Source of the DNA: Bacteroidia bacterium
Lineage (GTDB): Bacteria > Bacteroidota > Bacteroidia > Bacteroidales > VadinHA17
NCBI GenBank assembly: GCA_026391215.1
Contig: JAPLDX010000057.1
Span: forward strand, 1 to 45,095
Length of the DNA: 45,095 nucleotides
Reading direction: 5' to 3'
Part shown: piece after piece, positions 26,502-34,766 of the stretch
Layout of the letters: every line of letters begins with the position of its first letter
Position numbering within the stretch: the first letter of the stretch is position 1
Position numbers and translations under genes: made by a program
The notes under the pieces: generated by a model
The model's database searches: none
What the model was told of the DNA's origin: nothing
Seen by the model: only the letters and a program-made list of their open reading frames with translations

Positions 26502-26855
26502 TTAATTGCCGGTAATCAGGTAAACAATACTTTCAGCATAGCCGTCACCCAATCCCAGGAATGAATTAAATGAAAAGGAATCCTGCATGACGAAGATAGA
26601 AATCATTAATATGACAATTGCAGCTATACCTGTAATTGCGATACGATAGAAAACAAAAGACAGACTCCTTGTAAAATCCACTTCCCGTTTTAAAGATAAT
26701 GTTCCTGCAAATATCCTGTCTGTGACCTTTTCAGTAAATCCATTTTTGAAATCAAAAGATACACCTTCACCTTCCAGGATACTTGCTATACTACCCGTAT
26801 CAGTCTCTCCATCCGTGGACCCGATAATGAGCTTTTTTATTTCGGAAGGTTTCAT
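26502..26855 (-). CDS. Small single-pass membrane protein, candidate anti-sigma factor
   Basis: A 117-residue protein with a cytoplasmic N-terminus of about 70 residues, one transmembrane helix (IAITGIAAIVILMISIFVM) and a short outer tail. The N-terminal region ends in FTEKVTDRIFAGTLSLKREVDF. It has no cysteines, so it lacks the HxxxCxxC zinc anti-sigma motif. It starts five bases after the ECF sigma stop, the usual place for an anti-sigma gene. The assignment rests on context and topology only. Confidence 0.6.
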   Translation of the reverse strand: MKPSEIKKLIIGSTDGETDTGSIASILEGEGVSFDFKNGFTEKVTDRIFAGTLSLKREVDFTRSLSFVFYRIAITGIAAIVILMISIFVMQDSFSFNSFLGLGDGYAESIVYLITGN

Positions 26856-26860
26856 ATTTA

Positions 26861-27418
26861 TTATAGTTTTTTCAGTTTTTCTTTCAGCTGTTCCTGGGCT
26901 CTTGAGAGCCTTGAGAGCACTGTTCCAAGCGGGAGATCAAGTATCTCAGCTGTCTCCTTGGTGGAATAGCCCTGCAACAGTCTCATTGCCACAATAATCC
27001 TGAACCTGGGATCAAGGCTCATCAAAGCTTTGTTTACAATTTCCCTGGCTTCCCATTTTTCTTCATTTTCAGGATCTGCAATTTCATATTCCATCATTTC
27101 GTCGTTTTCTTTGTGCGAAAACATTGAAAAGAACCTTTTTCTTCTTTTTATCTCATTCAGGGTAAGGTTAACCGCTATTCTCTGAATATAGGTTGACAGT
27201 TTTGCCTCGCCCCTGAAGCTGGACAGAGAGTTATAAAGGTTAATAAATACTTCCTGCCCTATATCTTCTGAATAAACCGAATCACCAAGCATCCCTTTCA
27301 CTGTTCGTGCTACCATTCTCCGGTAACGGTTCACAATCTCTCCAAATGCAAGCTTATCGCCATCAATTGAAGCCTTAACCAGTTCTTCGTCGCCGGCAAG
27401 CCTGTACGATTCTTTCAT
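26861..27418 (-). CDS. RNA polymerase ECF sigma-70 factor
   Basis: A 185-residue ECF-family sigma factor. Region 2 contains EIVNRYRRMVARTVKGMLGDSVYSEDIGQEVFINLYNSL and LSTYIQRIAVNLTLNEIKRRKRF. Region 4 is a helix-turn-helix ending in LPLGTVLSRLSRAQEQLKEKL. The two are joined by an acidic linker (KENDEMMEYEIADPENEEKW). It is the first gene of a three-gene unit with a candidate anti-sigma and a Spy-like protein, suggesting an envelope-stress response. No TAnnTTTG box was found upstream. A perfect 9-base inverted repeat lies about 45 bases before the start. Confidence 0.93.
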   Translation of the reverse strand: MKESYRLAGDEELVKASIDGDKLAFGEIVNRYRRMVARTVKGMLGDSVYSEDIGQEVFINLYNSLSSFRGEAKLSTYIQRIAVNLTLNEIKRRKRFFSMFSHKENDEMMEYEIADPENEEKWEAREIVNKALMSLDPRFRIIVAMRLLQGYSTKETAEILDLPLGTVLSRLSRAQEQLKEKLKKL

Positions 27419-27461
27419 TATTCTATTGTTATAGACAACGTTCCGGGAGCAATTATTCCCA

Positions 27462-27483
27462 ATTGTTAATTTTTATTAACAAT
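27462..27483. promoter_or_regulatory. Perfect 9-base inverted repeat upstream of the ECF sigma gene
   Basis: ATTGTTAAT and ATTAACAAT flank TTTT with perfect complementarity. The half-sites TTGTTAA/TTAACAA are those of Rex operators, but their spacing is two bases longer than the Rex consensus. The stem contains only one GC pair, so a terminator is unlikely. An operator for the sigma operon is possible. Confidence 0.45.
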
Positions 27484-27500
27484 ACTTCCTTCATCGTTAT

Positions 27501-29474
27501 TCAGTTATGTCCGGAACCTTCCTGGTTTACAAGTAAAATCTCGTAATCCTTTGTATATCTGATAAGATATAGTTTCTGATTTTCAAATCCGTCGTTAGAG
27601 TTTTCTCTTCTGAAGTCAAATTCGGTTTGGAGCAGATCAGGATTATGAATCTCTGGATGTGAAATAAATTCTTTACCGTGTATTGCCAGACCGCTTAAAA
27701 AGTAATAAGCAATGTCATATCCCTGCCATGCATAGCTGAGTTCGGCGGGTTCTGTCAGAAATTTATGCCTGAAATCGGAATTAAAGTTACGGATATCTCT
27801 TTTTGAATAATCAATCCAGTATGGTGAATACATAAGAATATCAATATCGAATAAATATTTTGAATCTAGATTGTCAATACCTCTCATGGCAGGATAACCG
27901 AAAACTTTGATATCAAATTTCTTTGAGAGGGCATGAATATCCATCAGGGATTCACTGATAACAGGAGCCTCTTCAGAGGCTATAATAATGATATTTCCGG
28001 TTACATCTGAAAGGGTATGGCCAAGCCTGTTAATAGAGTCATTGTTGAATATCGACCTGGTGCCAAAAGGAAATTCCTTGAACCTGATCTCGTCATAAGG
28101 CAGCCTGCTGCTGAGTTCATTGAATACCCTTTCCTTAAAATATTTTACATCCGGATTGATCCCTGTCGTATCAGTATGAATGAAAACAAAATTGTAGTTG
28201 TAGTATTCGCTGACCTTTTTTGCTATTGTATTCTGAGCCACTTCAAGCGATGGATTTGCCATGAAGAGCACCGGATTGTTAACCAGGGCAGAATTATTTA
28301 TGAGAGGAACCGGCGATACGACGGGGATGCCAAGCCCTTTTGCATAGGAAGCAACGAGGGTAAGATTATGAGAGTAAACTGGTCCGATTATCAGATCCAT
28401 ATCTGATAATCGGCCTTCCATGATGAGCCTTGTAAGCTCAACTGTATCGCTTTTAATATCAAACACATGCAGATTTATATCCAGGCCGAGGGAACGCAGG
28501 GTATCAGCAGCAAGCAGGACACCTTCATAGAGCTCGATGAATCCGATGCTGCGTGGATAGATCCATTCTTCAGGCCGGTTGACTACCTTAAAAATCTTCT
28601 TCCCCTTTACAATTTTTGAGGAATCAATATCCGTTCTGTCAGAGTTTTCATAAAGATAGAAAGGCAGCATTACAGCGACATCAAATGAACCTTCAATGTC
28701 CTTCACAGGTGTATAACCTGATGGACGAGGCAATAAAACAGGTTCCTCAACAGCTACAGGAATAGTATCAGTAACCCCTGGTTCAGGTACAGCTGCCTTT
28801 TCAACTGAAGGAACAGGGATCCTAAGATAATCACCAACCTGCGGGAACCTGATATCCCTGTTTTCTTTTCTGAGGTCCCTGACAGTAAGTCCGTATTTTT
28901 CAGCAATTGACGAGAGCGATTCCCCCCTGACGACCTTATGGAAAATATAATTCCAAACGGGCACTTCAAATTCCTGCCTTTCGGTCATAAATTCCCTCCG
29001 TGGGATTGCAATTTCAGATCCTACTGCCAGCTTGTTTATTTCGATACCCGGATTTGCTGAAATAATCTCATTTTCGGAAACACCATACAGCTTTGAAAGA
29101 GAATATACTGTTTCCCCTGGTTGAAGCCTGTGATAAGTATATTTAGATTCATCCCTCCTGGCTTTAGCAGGCTCCTGCTGTGTAGGCCGGCCTTCAGAAA
29201 CCTCCCTCACAGGTATCCTGAGAGTCTGTCCCTCATTGACACCGTAAACGGCCGGAGGATTCTCCTTTGTCAGTTCCTCAACTGTAATACCATAAGCCCT
29301 GGATATTGAATAAGCAGTCTCACCCTTTTTTACATTATGAATATAATATGCTGTACCGGAAATAATTACCTTATCCTTTGACCGCTCCACTACAACCTGC
29401 GCACCTGCCTGTAGTGCAAAAATCATAATGAGGATCAAAGCCGGAAGAATTTTATAGCACACCCTGCCATTCAT
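27501..29474 (-). CDS. LysM-domain protein fused to a type-1 periplasmic binding domain
   Basis: The start at 29474 (MNGRVCYKILPALIL) is chosen because it begins the signal peptide and lies just after the purC stop; the longer open frame would overlap purC. The 657-residue exported protein has three LysM domains (about 44-88, 114-158 and 177-220), each with an xGETxYSIxxxYG-like core, which bind peptidoglycan. A proline-rich linker leads to a type-1 periplasmic-binding-like domain (from about 250: FDVAVMLPFYLYEN, ADTLRSLGLDINLHVFDIKSDT, LIIGPVYSHNLTLVASYAKGLGIPVVSP). The second domain resembles LivJ/LpoA-type proteins. A cell-wall-tethered sensor or activator is plausible; no ligand is known. 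Confidence 0.85.
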   Translation of the reverse strand: MNGRVCYKILPALILIMIFALQAGAQVVVERSKDKVIISGTAYYIHNVKKGETAYSISRAYGITVEELTKENPPAVYGVNEGQTLRIPVREVSEGRPTQQEPAKARRDESKYTYHRLQPGETVYSLSKLYGVSENEIISANPGIEINKLAVGSEIAIPRREFMTERQEFEVPVWNYIFHKVVRGESLSSIAEKYGLTVRDLRKENRDIRFPQVGDYLRIPVPSVEKAAVPEPGVTDTIPVAVEEPVLLPRPSGYTPVKDIEGSFDVAVMLPFYLYENSDRTDIDSSKIVKGKKIFKVVNRPEEWIYPRSIGFIELYEGVLLAADTLRSLGLDINLHVFDIKSDTVELTRLIMEGRLSDMDLIIGPVYSHNLTLVASYAKGLGIPVVSPVPLINNSALVNNPVLFMANPSLEVAQNTIAKKVSEYYNYNFVFIHTDTTGINPDVKYFKERVFNELSSRLPYDEIRFKEFPFGTRSIFNNDSINRLGHTLSDVTGNIIIIASEEAPVISESLMDIHALSKKFDIKVFGYPAMRGIDNLDSKYLFDIDILMYSPYWIDYSKRDIRNFNSDFRHKFLTEPAELSYAWQGYDIAYYFLSGLAIHGKEFISHPEIHNPDLLQTEFDFRRENSNDGFENQKLYLIRYTKDYEILLVNQEGSGHN

Positions 29475-29478
29475 CAGA

Positions 29479-30435
29479 TTATTGTTTAAATGTTTCGAGG
29501 AATCTCCTGCAATTCCTTTCAATCCTTTCAGTAACATCAGTTATATCTGTCTTAATAAAATGTTCACCGGTTATTTTTTCGTAAAGTTCTATATATCTGT
29601 CAGACACTTCATTGACAAACTCATCTGTCATCTCCGGAACTTTCTGTCCAAAATGTCCCTGGAATCCGTTCGCCATAAGCCATTCTCTTACAAACTCCTT
29701 CGATAACTGTTTTTGCGGAAGACCCTTATCAAATCTCTCCTGGTAGCCTTCAGCATAGAAGTAGCGGGAAGAATCCGGAGTATTGATTTCATCTATCAGA
29801 TATATCTTCCCATCCTTCCTTCCGAATTCATATTTGGTATCAACAAGAATCAGGCCATGGTCAGCCGCTATTTCAGAGCCTTTCATGAATACCTCCATCG
29901 CATATTTTTCGATCATGCTATATTCATCTTCAGGGATAAGTCCGCTGCTGATGATCTCTTCGCGGGAGATATCTTCATCATGCAGGCCTCGTTCAGCTTT
30001 TGTTGTAGGTGTGATTAATGGCTTCGGGAACTTCTGGTTTTCATTCATACCGTCAGGTATCGGAATACCGCATATTTCTCTGGCGCCTGCCTTATAAGTT
30101 CTCCACGAACTGCCTATCAGATAAGCTCTCACGATCATCTCTACCGGATAAGGATCACATATATGTCCGAATGTCACAGTCGGATCGGGTGTTGCAATTT
30201 TCCAGTTGGGTACAATATTCTGAGTTGCATCAAGGAATTTGTCTGCAATCTGATTCAGAACCTGGCCTTTATAGGGTATTGCCCTGGGCAGTACCACGTC
30301 GAAGGCTGATATCCTGTCGGAAACAACCATAAGGAGGTATTTGTCATTAATGTTGTACACATCCCTGACCTTCCCTTTATAAATACCTTTTTGTCCGGGA
30401 AACCTGAAATCTGAACTCAGAAGGGTCTTTGCCAT
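29479..30435 (-). CDS. purC: Phosphoribosylaminoimidazole-succinocarboxamide synthase (SAICAR synthetase)
   Basis: A 318-residue cytoplasmic enzyme of purine synthesis that joins aspartate to CAIR using ATP. Recognisable segments are [31 protein letters not shown] at the N-terminus, [18 protein letters not shown], and [14 protein letters not shown] with the conserved aspartate and arginine near the active site. The length is that of the longer purC form common in Bacteroidota. It sits nine bases after phoH on the same strand and five bases before the LysM gene, so the three are probably one transcript. Confidence 0.97.
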   Translation of the reverse strand: MAKTLLSSDFRFPGQKGIYKGKVRDVYNINDKYLLMVVSDRISAFDVVLPRAIPYKGQVLNQIADKFLDATQNIVPNWKIATPDPTVTFGHICDPYPVEMIVRAYLIGSSWRTYKAGAREICGIPIPDGMNENQKFPKPLITPTTKAERGLHDEDISREEIISSGLIPEDEYSMIEKYAMEVFMKGSEIAADHGLILVDTKYEFGRKDGKIYLIDEINTPDSSRYFYAEGYQERFDKGLPQKQLSKEFVREWLMANGFQGHFGQKVPEMTDEFVNEVSDRYIELYEKITGEHFIKTDITDVTERIERNCRRFLETFKQ

Positions 30436-30444
30436 ATTCGTATT

Positions 30445-31413
30445 TTAGTTTCTGGGGTCGTTTATTCCGTTTTCTTCTTTCTCATAAGCCTTGATGATCT
30501 TCTTTACCAGCTTATGCCGCACAATATCCCGCTCGTCAAATTTAATGACCGACACACCCTCAATTCCCGATAATATTCGTATTGCCTGAATGAGACCTGA
30601 CTCATTCCTCCTTGGCAGATCTATCTGTGTGGTATCGCCAGTCATGATGAATTTTGAACTTGCTCCCATACGGGTCAGGAACATTTTAAGCTGACCCATC
30701 GTCGCGTTCTGAGCCTCATCAAGGATCACAAAAGCATTTTCAAGTGTTCTTCCCCTCATAAATGCAAGAGGGGCTATCTGGATTGTTCCATCCTCAAGCC
30801 AGGTCTCAAGTTTTTTATAAGGAAGCATATCATGGAGGGCATCATACAAAGGCTGCAGATATGGGTCGAGTTTTTCCTTCATATCTCCAGGCAGAAATCC
30901 AAGTCTTTCACCGGCTTCAACTGCCGGACGTGTAAGAACGATCTTTTTTACCTCTCTATCCTTTAATGACTTGACAGCCAGAGCAATGGATGTATATGTT
31001 TTGCCTGTTCCGGCCGGGCCTTCTGCAATAATAAGGTCATTGTTTTTATAATCATTAACCAGCTGGAGCTGATTCACGGTGCGTGCTCTTACAGGTTTTC
31101 CGCTGGTCCCAAAAACAAGGATCTGTTCAAATTCGCCGTTAGAGACCGACCTCATATGTTCAGAATCAAGAAAATATTTCTCGATATCCTGTTCATCAAG
31201 ACGATTATATCTGTGATAGTAATCGATCAGATCATTGAATTTCTCAGCAAAGATGGTGATCTCAGATTCCTCTCCCATGCATTTAATTTCATTGCCCCGG
31301 GAAAGTATCTTTATTTTTGGGAAAAAGCCTCGGATTTTGTCAAGCAGTATATTGTTGGCGCCGAAGAAGACAACCGGATCTATATCCTCAAGAAATATTA
31401 TTAATTCTGTCAT
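30445..31413 (-). CDS. PhoH family P-loop ATPase
   Basis: A 322-residue cytoplasmic ATPase. The N-terminal KH-like region (residues 15-70) precedes the P-loop GPAGTGKT at 132-139. The Walker B segment FVILDEAQNATMGQLKMFLTRMG and sensor GDTTQIDLP follow, in the order typical of PhoH (YbeZ-type) proteins. Family members are linked to RNA metabolism and ribosome assembly with YbeY. It heads the phoH-purC-LysM run on the minus strand. The C-terminus ends in a charged helix (HKLVKKIIKAYEKEENG). Confidence 0.93.
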   Translation of the reverse strand: MTELIIFLEDIDPVVFFGANNILLDKIRGFFPKIKILSRGNEIKCMGEESEITIFAEKFNDLIDYYHRYNRLDEQDIEKYFLDSEHMRSVSNGEFEQILVFGTSGKPVRARTVNQLQLVNDYKNNDLIIAEGPAGTGKTYTSIALAVKSLKDREVKKIVLTRPAVEAGERLGFLPGDMKEKLDPYLQPLYDALHDMLPYKKLETWLEDGTIQIAPLAFMRGRTLENAFVILDEAQNATMGQLKMFLTRMGASSKFIMTGDTTQIDLPRRNESGLIQAIRILSGIEGVSVIKFDERDIVRHKLVKKIIKAYEKEENGINDPRN

Positions 31414-31521
31414 TAAATTACTTTAAATTTCCGACCTTGCCTGCACACCGGTAAACCAGAATAAATTCATAAAAATTATCCCGGAACCGCTACAAAGTAA
31501 GTTTATTTTTCTTTAGAAGAT

Positions 31522-31529
31522 TATCTTTG
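31522..31529 (+). promoter_or_regulatory. Putative -7 box (TATCTTTG) before the DUF62 gene
   Basis: TATCTTTG fits TAnnTTTG and lies 17 bases before the ATG at 31547. No clear TTTG was found at the expected upstream distance, so this is only a partial promoter match. Confidence 0.4.
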
Positions 31530-31546
31530 CTTTAAGTTTTTTCCCG

Positions 31547-32341
31547 ATGCCAGTCATTACACTTACAACAGAATGGAAGCCGGAAGATATCTATCACGGT
31601 ATCATAAAAGGGAAACTATGCAGTATGTGTCCCGGTATTACAATAATTGACAACGCCGGCAATATTCCTGTTTTCAACATTTCACATGCTTCCTTCGTGA
31701 TAAGGAATACCTGGAATAATTATCCCAAAGGCACTATACATATCATCTGTGTTCATTCAGAAGCCGGAAACAAGCATGATCACCTCATCGTGAAAGCCAG
31801 GGATCACTTCTTTATTGGTACCGACAATGGCATTTTCAACCTCATTCTGAATTCTGATCCCGATGAAGTTGTAAAAATTGAGCACAAGGGGTGCACTGAT
31901 GAGCTTGAGGTATTTGCAAAAGCCGCTGCAGGTCTTGTATCAGGGAAAAAAATGTCAGATCTGGGAAAACCGCTCGCCAATATCAGTGAACGTATACCTC
32001 TGAGAGCCACTATCGATAAAAATGTCATAATAGGAAGCATAATTTTTATTGATTCATACGGGAATGCTATTTCAAACATAACAAGGGAAGTGTTTTACAG
32101 GGTTTTTGAAGACAATAATTATAGGATACTTATACAGAGCAATAAGAACTACACCGATCATATAGTGGAAAAATACAATGATGTTCCTGTGGGCGAGCTG
32201 CTTGCAAGGTTCAATTCTCTCGATCTGCTTGAAATATCGATCAATGGGGCAAATGTATCAGAATTACTCAGTCTGTCAACAGGATCGGTGGTCCGCATTG
32301 ATCACTCTGTAAAACAAGCATCTCCCAATCACTTATTTTAA
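31547..32341 (+). CDS. Divergent DUF62 / SAM hydroxide adenosyltransferase-fold protein lacking the catalytic triad
   Basis: A 264-residue protein with the two-domain layout of the DUF62/SAM-dependent chlorinase-fluorinase family. The fold is visible in ITLTTEWKPEDIYHGIIKGKL, ASFVIRNTWNNYPKGTIHII, FFIGTDNGIFNLIL, EVFAKAAAGLVSGKKMSDLG and IIFIDSYGNAISNITRE. In characterised SAM hydroxide adenosyltransferases Asp, Arg (DPGVGTxR) and His (FHGRD) are catalytic. The aligned positions here are His70, His77 and Asp118. The usual TDFG becomes TEWK and the DISH motif becomes DNAG. Either it acts on something else or it is a non-catalytic binder. It is the first gene before mazG, with a 13-base gap. 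Confidence 0.8.
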   Translation: MPVITLTTEWKPEDIYHGIIKGKLCSMCPGITIIDNAGNIPVFNISHASFVIRNTWNNYPKGTIHIICVHSEAGNKHDHLIVKARDHFFIGTDNGIFNLILNSDPDEVVKIEHKGCTDELEVFAKAAAGLVSGKKMSDLGKPLANISERIPLRATIDKNVIIGSIIFIDSYGNAISNITREVFYRVFEDNNYRILIQSNKNYTDHIVEKYNDVPVGELLARFNSLDLLEISINGANVSELLSLSTGSVVRIDHSVKQASPNHLF

Positions 32342-32354
32342 AACCAGTCACAAT

Positions 32355-33200
32355 ATGGACGATAAGAAAAGAAGTGTTGAAGAGTTTGAAAAGCTCCTCA
32401 CCATCATGGACAAATTAAGAGCTGTATGCCCGTGGGATATGAAACAAACCTATGAAAGCCTGAGGAAGCTTACTATTGAAGAGACTTATGAGCTTGCTGA
32501 TGCTATTTTTTCAAAAAATGATGATGGGATCAGAAATGAGCTTGGAGACATTATGCTGCACCTGGTTTTTTACGCAAAGATTGGATCTGAAAAAGGTTCT
32601 TTTACAATGACTGATGTGCTGAAAGGCATAAATGAAAAGCTCGTTTACAGGCATCCTCATGTATTTGGTGACGTATCAGTGTCAGGAGCATCTGAAGTTG
32701 AAGAAAACTGGGAAAAGCTAAAGATCAGGGAAAATAATGGCTACAAGCCAGTCCTGTCAGGGGTACCGTCATCAATGCCTGCAATTGTTAAAGCCAACAG
32801 AATACAGGAAAAAGTAAGAGGTGTCGGATTTGACTGGGAGAAACCGGAGCAGATCTGGGATAAAGTAATAGAAGAGATCAATGAACTGAAGAATGAGATA
32901 CGGGATCAGGATGCAAAAAGAATAGAATCTGAGCTTGGTGATGTTATGTTCTCCATTATCAATGCCTCACGGCTTTATGGTATTGATCCTGAAGCAGCTC
33001 TTGAGAAAACCAACAGGAAATTCATAAAACGGTTCAACTATCTTGAAAAAGAGACACTTACTAAAGGCATTTCACTTCATGACATGAGTCTCGATGAAAT
33101 GAATGTGATCTGGGAGGAAGCGAAGAAACTCGACCCCCCTGCCCCATTGAATCATCAACCCCCCATCCCCCCTAAAGGGGGGCTAAAATCCAATACTTAA
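32355..33200 (+). CDS. mazG: Nucleoside triphosphate pyrophosphohydrolase MazG
   Basis: A 281-residue two-repeat MazG that hydrolyses (d)NTPs to monophosphates and pyrophosphate, linked to housecleaning and control of ppGpp in other bacteria. The first domain has CPWDMKQTYESLRKLTIEETYEL with the acidic set Glu42, Glu43, Glu46, Glu62 and Asp65 (NELGDIML). The second repeat has ELGDVMFSIINASRLY. The normal end is near NVIWEEAKKL (residue about 258). The last 23 residues (PPAPLNHQPPIPPKGG...) are encoded by a GC-rich hairpin repeat and look like an added tail. The gene is downstream of a DUF62 protein on the same strand. Confidence 0.95.
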   Translation: MDDKKRSVEEFEKLLTIMDKLRAVCPWDMKQTYESLRKLTIEETYELADAIFSKNDDGIRNELGDIMLHLVFYAKIGSEKGSFTMTDVLKGINEKLVYRHPHVFGDVSVSGASEVEENWEKLKIRENNGYKPVLSGVPSSMPAIVKANRIQEKVRGVGFDWEKPEQIWDKVIEEINELKNEIRDQDAKRIESELGDVMFSIINASRLYGIDPEAALEKTNRKFIKRFNYLEKETLTKGISLHDMSLDEMNVIWEEAKKLDPPAPLNHQPPIPPKGGLKSNT

Positions 33201-33275
33201 TTGCTTTTTTTAGACCCCCTTCAGGGGGTGGTCCCGCTTCAGCGGGGCCGGGGGTAATTCCCCTTCAGCGTGGTG
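33133..33275. repeat. Cluster of GC-rich hairpins between mazG and the agmatinase gene
   Basis: Three adjacent palindromes are visible: CCCCCC-TAAA-GGGGGG (33167-33182), ACCCCC-TTCA-GGGGGT (33214-33229) and CCCGC-TTCA-GCGGG (33233-33246). A degenerate CCCCTTCAGCGTGG follows. Two of them share a TTCA loop. The block resembles the dispersed C/G-run repeats seen in many Bacteroidota genomes. It overlaps the end of mazG and separates convergent genes, so it may also act as a bidirectional terminator. Confidence 0.7.
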
Positions 33276-33280
33276 GTGGG

Positions 33281-34117
33281 TTACCTGAATATATAACTCA
33301 GCAATTGGTAGATGACCTTTGCAGCAACAAAGTCAGGTGTTTTATTTGCCGGAGACGGACATAATTCAACGACATCAAAGCCAACAATATTTTTTCTTTT
33401 TGAGACATCCCTGAGGAAGTGCATCAGTTCAAAATAATCAGGGCCGCCTGGCTCAGGGGTACCTGTGGAAGGTATTAATGACGGATCGAAAACATCAAGA
33501 TCAATTGTGATATAAACATTTTCTGTGAGCTTATCTGCCGCTTCCAGGTACAGCTTCTTTTCATAGTAAAGCTCATGCGCATAGAAGATCCTTTCCTTAT
33601 CTATAAAAGGCAGCTCTTCAGCCGACACGCTGCGGATACCTACCTGTACTACCGGCGACAGCTCACGTATTCGTGCCATAGAACACGCATGGTTGAACCG
33701 GGATCCTTCATATTCCTGCCTGAGATCGGAATGTGCATCAAGCTGAAGAACTGAAAAATCAGGATAGAATTGAGTGAATGCCTTTACCGCTCCTATGCTT
33801 ACTGTATGGTTTCCTCCGATAACTACCGGAAACTTGTTTTCATTAAGCAGTTGTAATACCTTAGAACAGACAGCATTAACCAGGGCTTCCGGGGAGCTCT
33901 TTTCAAGTACAGGATCTATTGTGTGAATACCTTTCTTATGTACTTCGGTGTTTGTTTCAACATCATAGAATTCCAGGTTGACGGAGGCCTCTATTACTGC
34001 ATCAGGGCCCTTATCAGAACCTCTTATCCATGTGCTTGTTTCATCGTATGGTACCGGGACCAGAATTATCCCTGACCGGGTGTAATCATAAACAACTTCG
34101 GCTCCGCCAAAATTCAT
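33281..34117 (-). CDS. speB: Agmatinase / arginase family ureohydrolase
   Basis: The start at 34117 (MNFGGAEVVYDY) is preferred over an upstream in-frame ATG. The extra 26 residues there are just another frame of the preceding gene's lysine-rich tail. The 278-residue product has all six Mn ligands: His104 (GGNHTVS), Asp127, His129 and Asp131 (LDAHSDLR), Asp206 and Asp208 (IDLDVFDP). The EYEGSRFNHAC run resembles agmatinases more than arginases. It would convert agmatine to putrescine and urea, although other guanidino substrates cannot be excluded. It is last in the long minus-strand gene run and ends in a hairpin cluster. Confidence 0.85.
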   Translation of the reverse strand: MNFGGAEVVYDYTRSGIILVPVPYDETSTWIRGSDKGPDAVIEASVNLEFYDVETNTEVHKKGIHTIDPVLEKSSPEALVNAVCSKVLQLLNENKFPVVIGGNHTVSIGAVKAFTQFYPDFSVLQLDAHSDLRQEYEGSRFNHACSMARIRELSPVVQVGIRSVSAEELPFIDKERIFYAHELYYEKKLYLEAADKLTENVYITIDLDVFDPSLIPSTGTPEPGGPDYFELMHFLRDVSKRKNIVGFDVVELCPSPANKTPDFVAAKVIYQLLSYIFR

Positions 34118-34133
34118 CGCAGGTCGGATGTTT

Positions 34134-34694
34134 TTACTTTGTTTTTGTCTTGGAAGATTTCTTTTTTTCTCCCGGTTCATTTTTTTCTGTGGCACTCTTT
34201 TTTTTGCCTGGTGCCGGTTCCTTCTTCTTTCCAGTTTCGGTTACCGGTTTCTTCACTTTCTTTGGTTCAGTCTCTTTCCCCTTTTCAGTTTCTTCCTTTG
34301 CTTCAGGTTCTTCCTTAACCAGGAGGTTCAGCTTCTGAAGGATATTGTACCACTGCAATATCTTCCTCATATCGCTGTTATAAACCTTATCCTTGTTATA
34401 ATCAGGGACAACTACCTCAAAATAAGCTTTGAGTTTATCGGGATCGCTCTTAAAATCAAGAGCCTGGCCGCCGTTCTCTTTTTCGAAAATAAGATCAAAG
34501 ACTTTCCCCAGAGGCATATCTTCCTTTTCGGTAAACACTGTGATCTCTTCAAGCGAACTGACTCTTGCAGAGTTGAATGCACTGCCTCTTCTTTTCGATT
34601 CCAAATGCTCGACAATAATTGCATTTTTACCCTGGGCAATGAATTTAAAAAGCCCTGGTTGACCTGATATCGCCATTATATCTTTTAAAACCAT
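34134..34694 (-). CDS. DUF5606 domain protein with lysine-rich tail
   Basis: A 186-residue cytoplasmic protein. The first 130 residues (MVLKDIMAISGQPGLFKFIAQGKNAIIVE..., then MRKILQWYNILQKLNLL) match the DUF5606 family found in Bacteroidota. The last 50 residues are a low-complexity Lys/Glu/Pro tail of the kind that can bind nucleic acid. No function is established. It lies 16 bases upstream of the agmatinase start, and the repeats in its tail explain a spurious N-terminal extension of that gene. Confidence 0.8.
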   Translation of the reverse strand: MVLKDIMAISGQPGLFKFIAQGKNAIIVEHLESKRRGSAFNSARVSSLEEITVFTEKEDMPLGKVFDLIFEKENGGQALDFKSDPDKLKAYFEVVVPDYNKDKVYNSDMRKILQWYNILQKLNLLVKEEPEAKEETEKGKETEPKKVKKPVTETGKKKEPAPGKKKSATEKNEPGEKKKSSKTKTK

Positions 34695-34766
34695 AATAAT
34701 TATTTTGTGTGTAAATTTAATTCTTGTACCGGAATGATCTATCTAAAAGGTAATTTTTCTTAAGCA

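Noticed and set aside
27425..27455. Self-recognised ECF promoter (GGAAC on the minus strand before the sigma gene)
   Set aside because: GGAAC is present, but a downstream -10 at the proper 16-17 base spacing is not convincing.
27462..27483. Rho-independent terminator for the LysM gene
   Set aside because: The dyad is upstream of the sigma gene, about 20 bases beyond the LysM stop, but its stem is nearly all A/T and would be too weak.
33160..33250. Possible CRISPR-like or tandem repeat array
   Set aside because: The units are palindromes of different sequence and spacing with no conserved spacers; better explained as a hairpin repeat cluster.
34118..34195. N-terminal extension of the agmatinase gene
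   Set aside because: The extra 26 codons are another frame of the previous gene's lysine-rich end; family alignment starts near MNFGG.
34128..34667. Plus-strand open frame rich in Phe and Ser opposite the DUF5606 gene
   Set aside because: It is the complement of a lysine/glutamate-rich tail, which gives Phe/Leu/Ser runs; there is no independent support.
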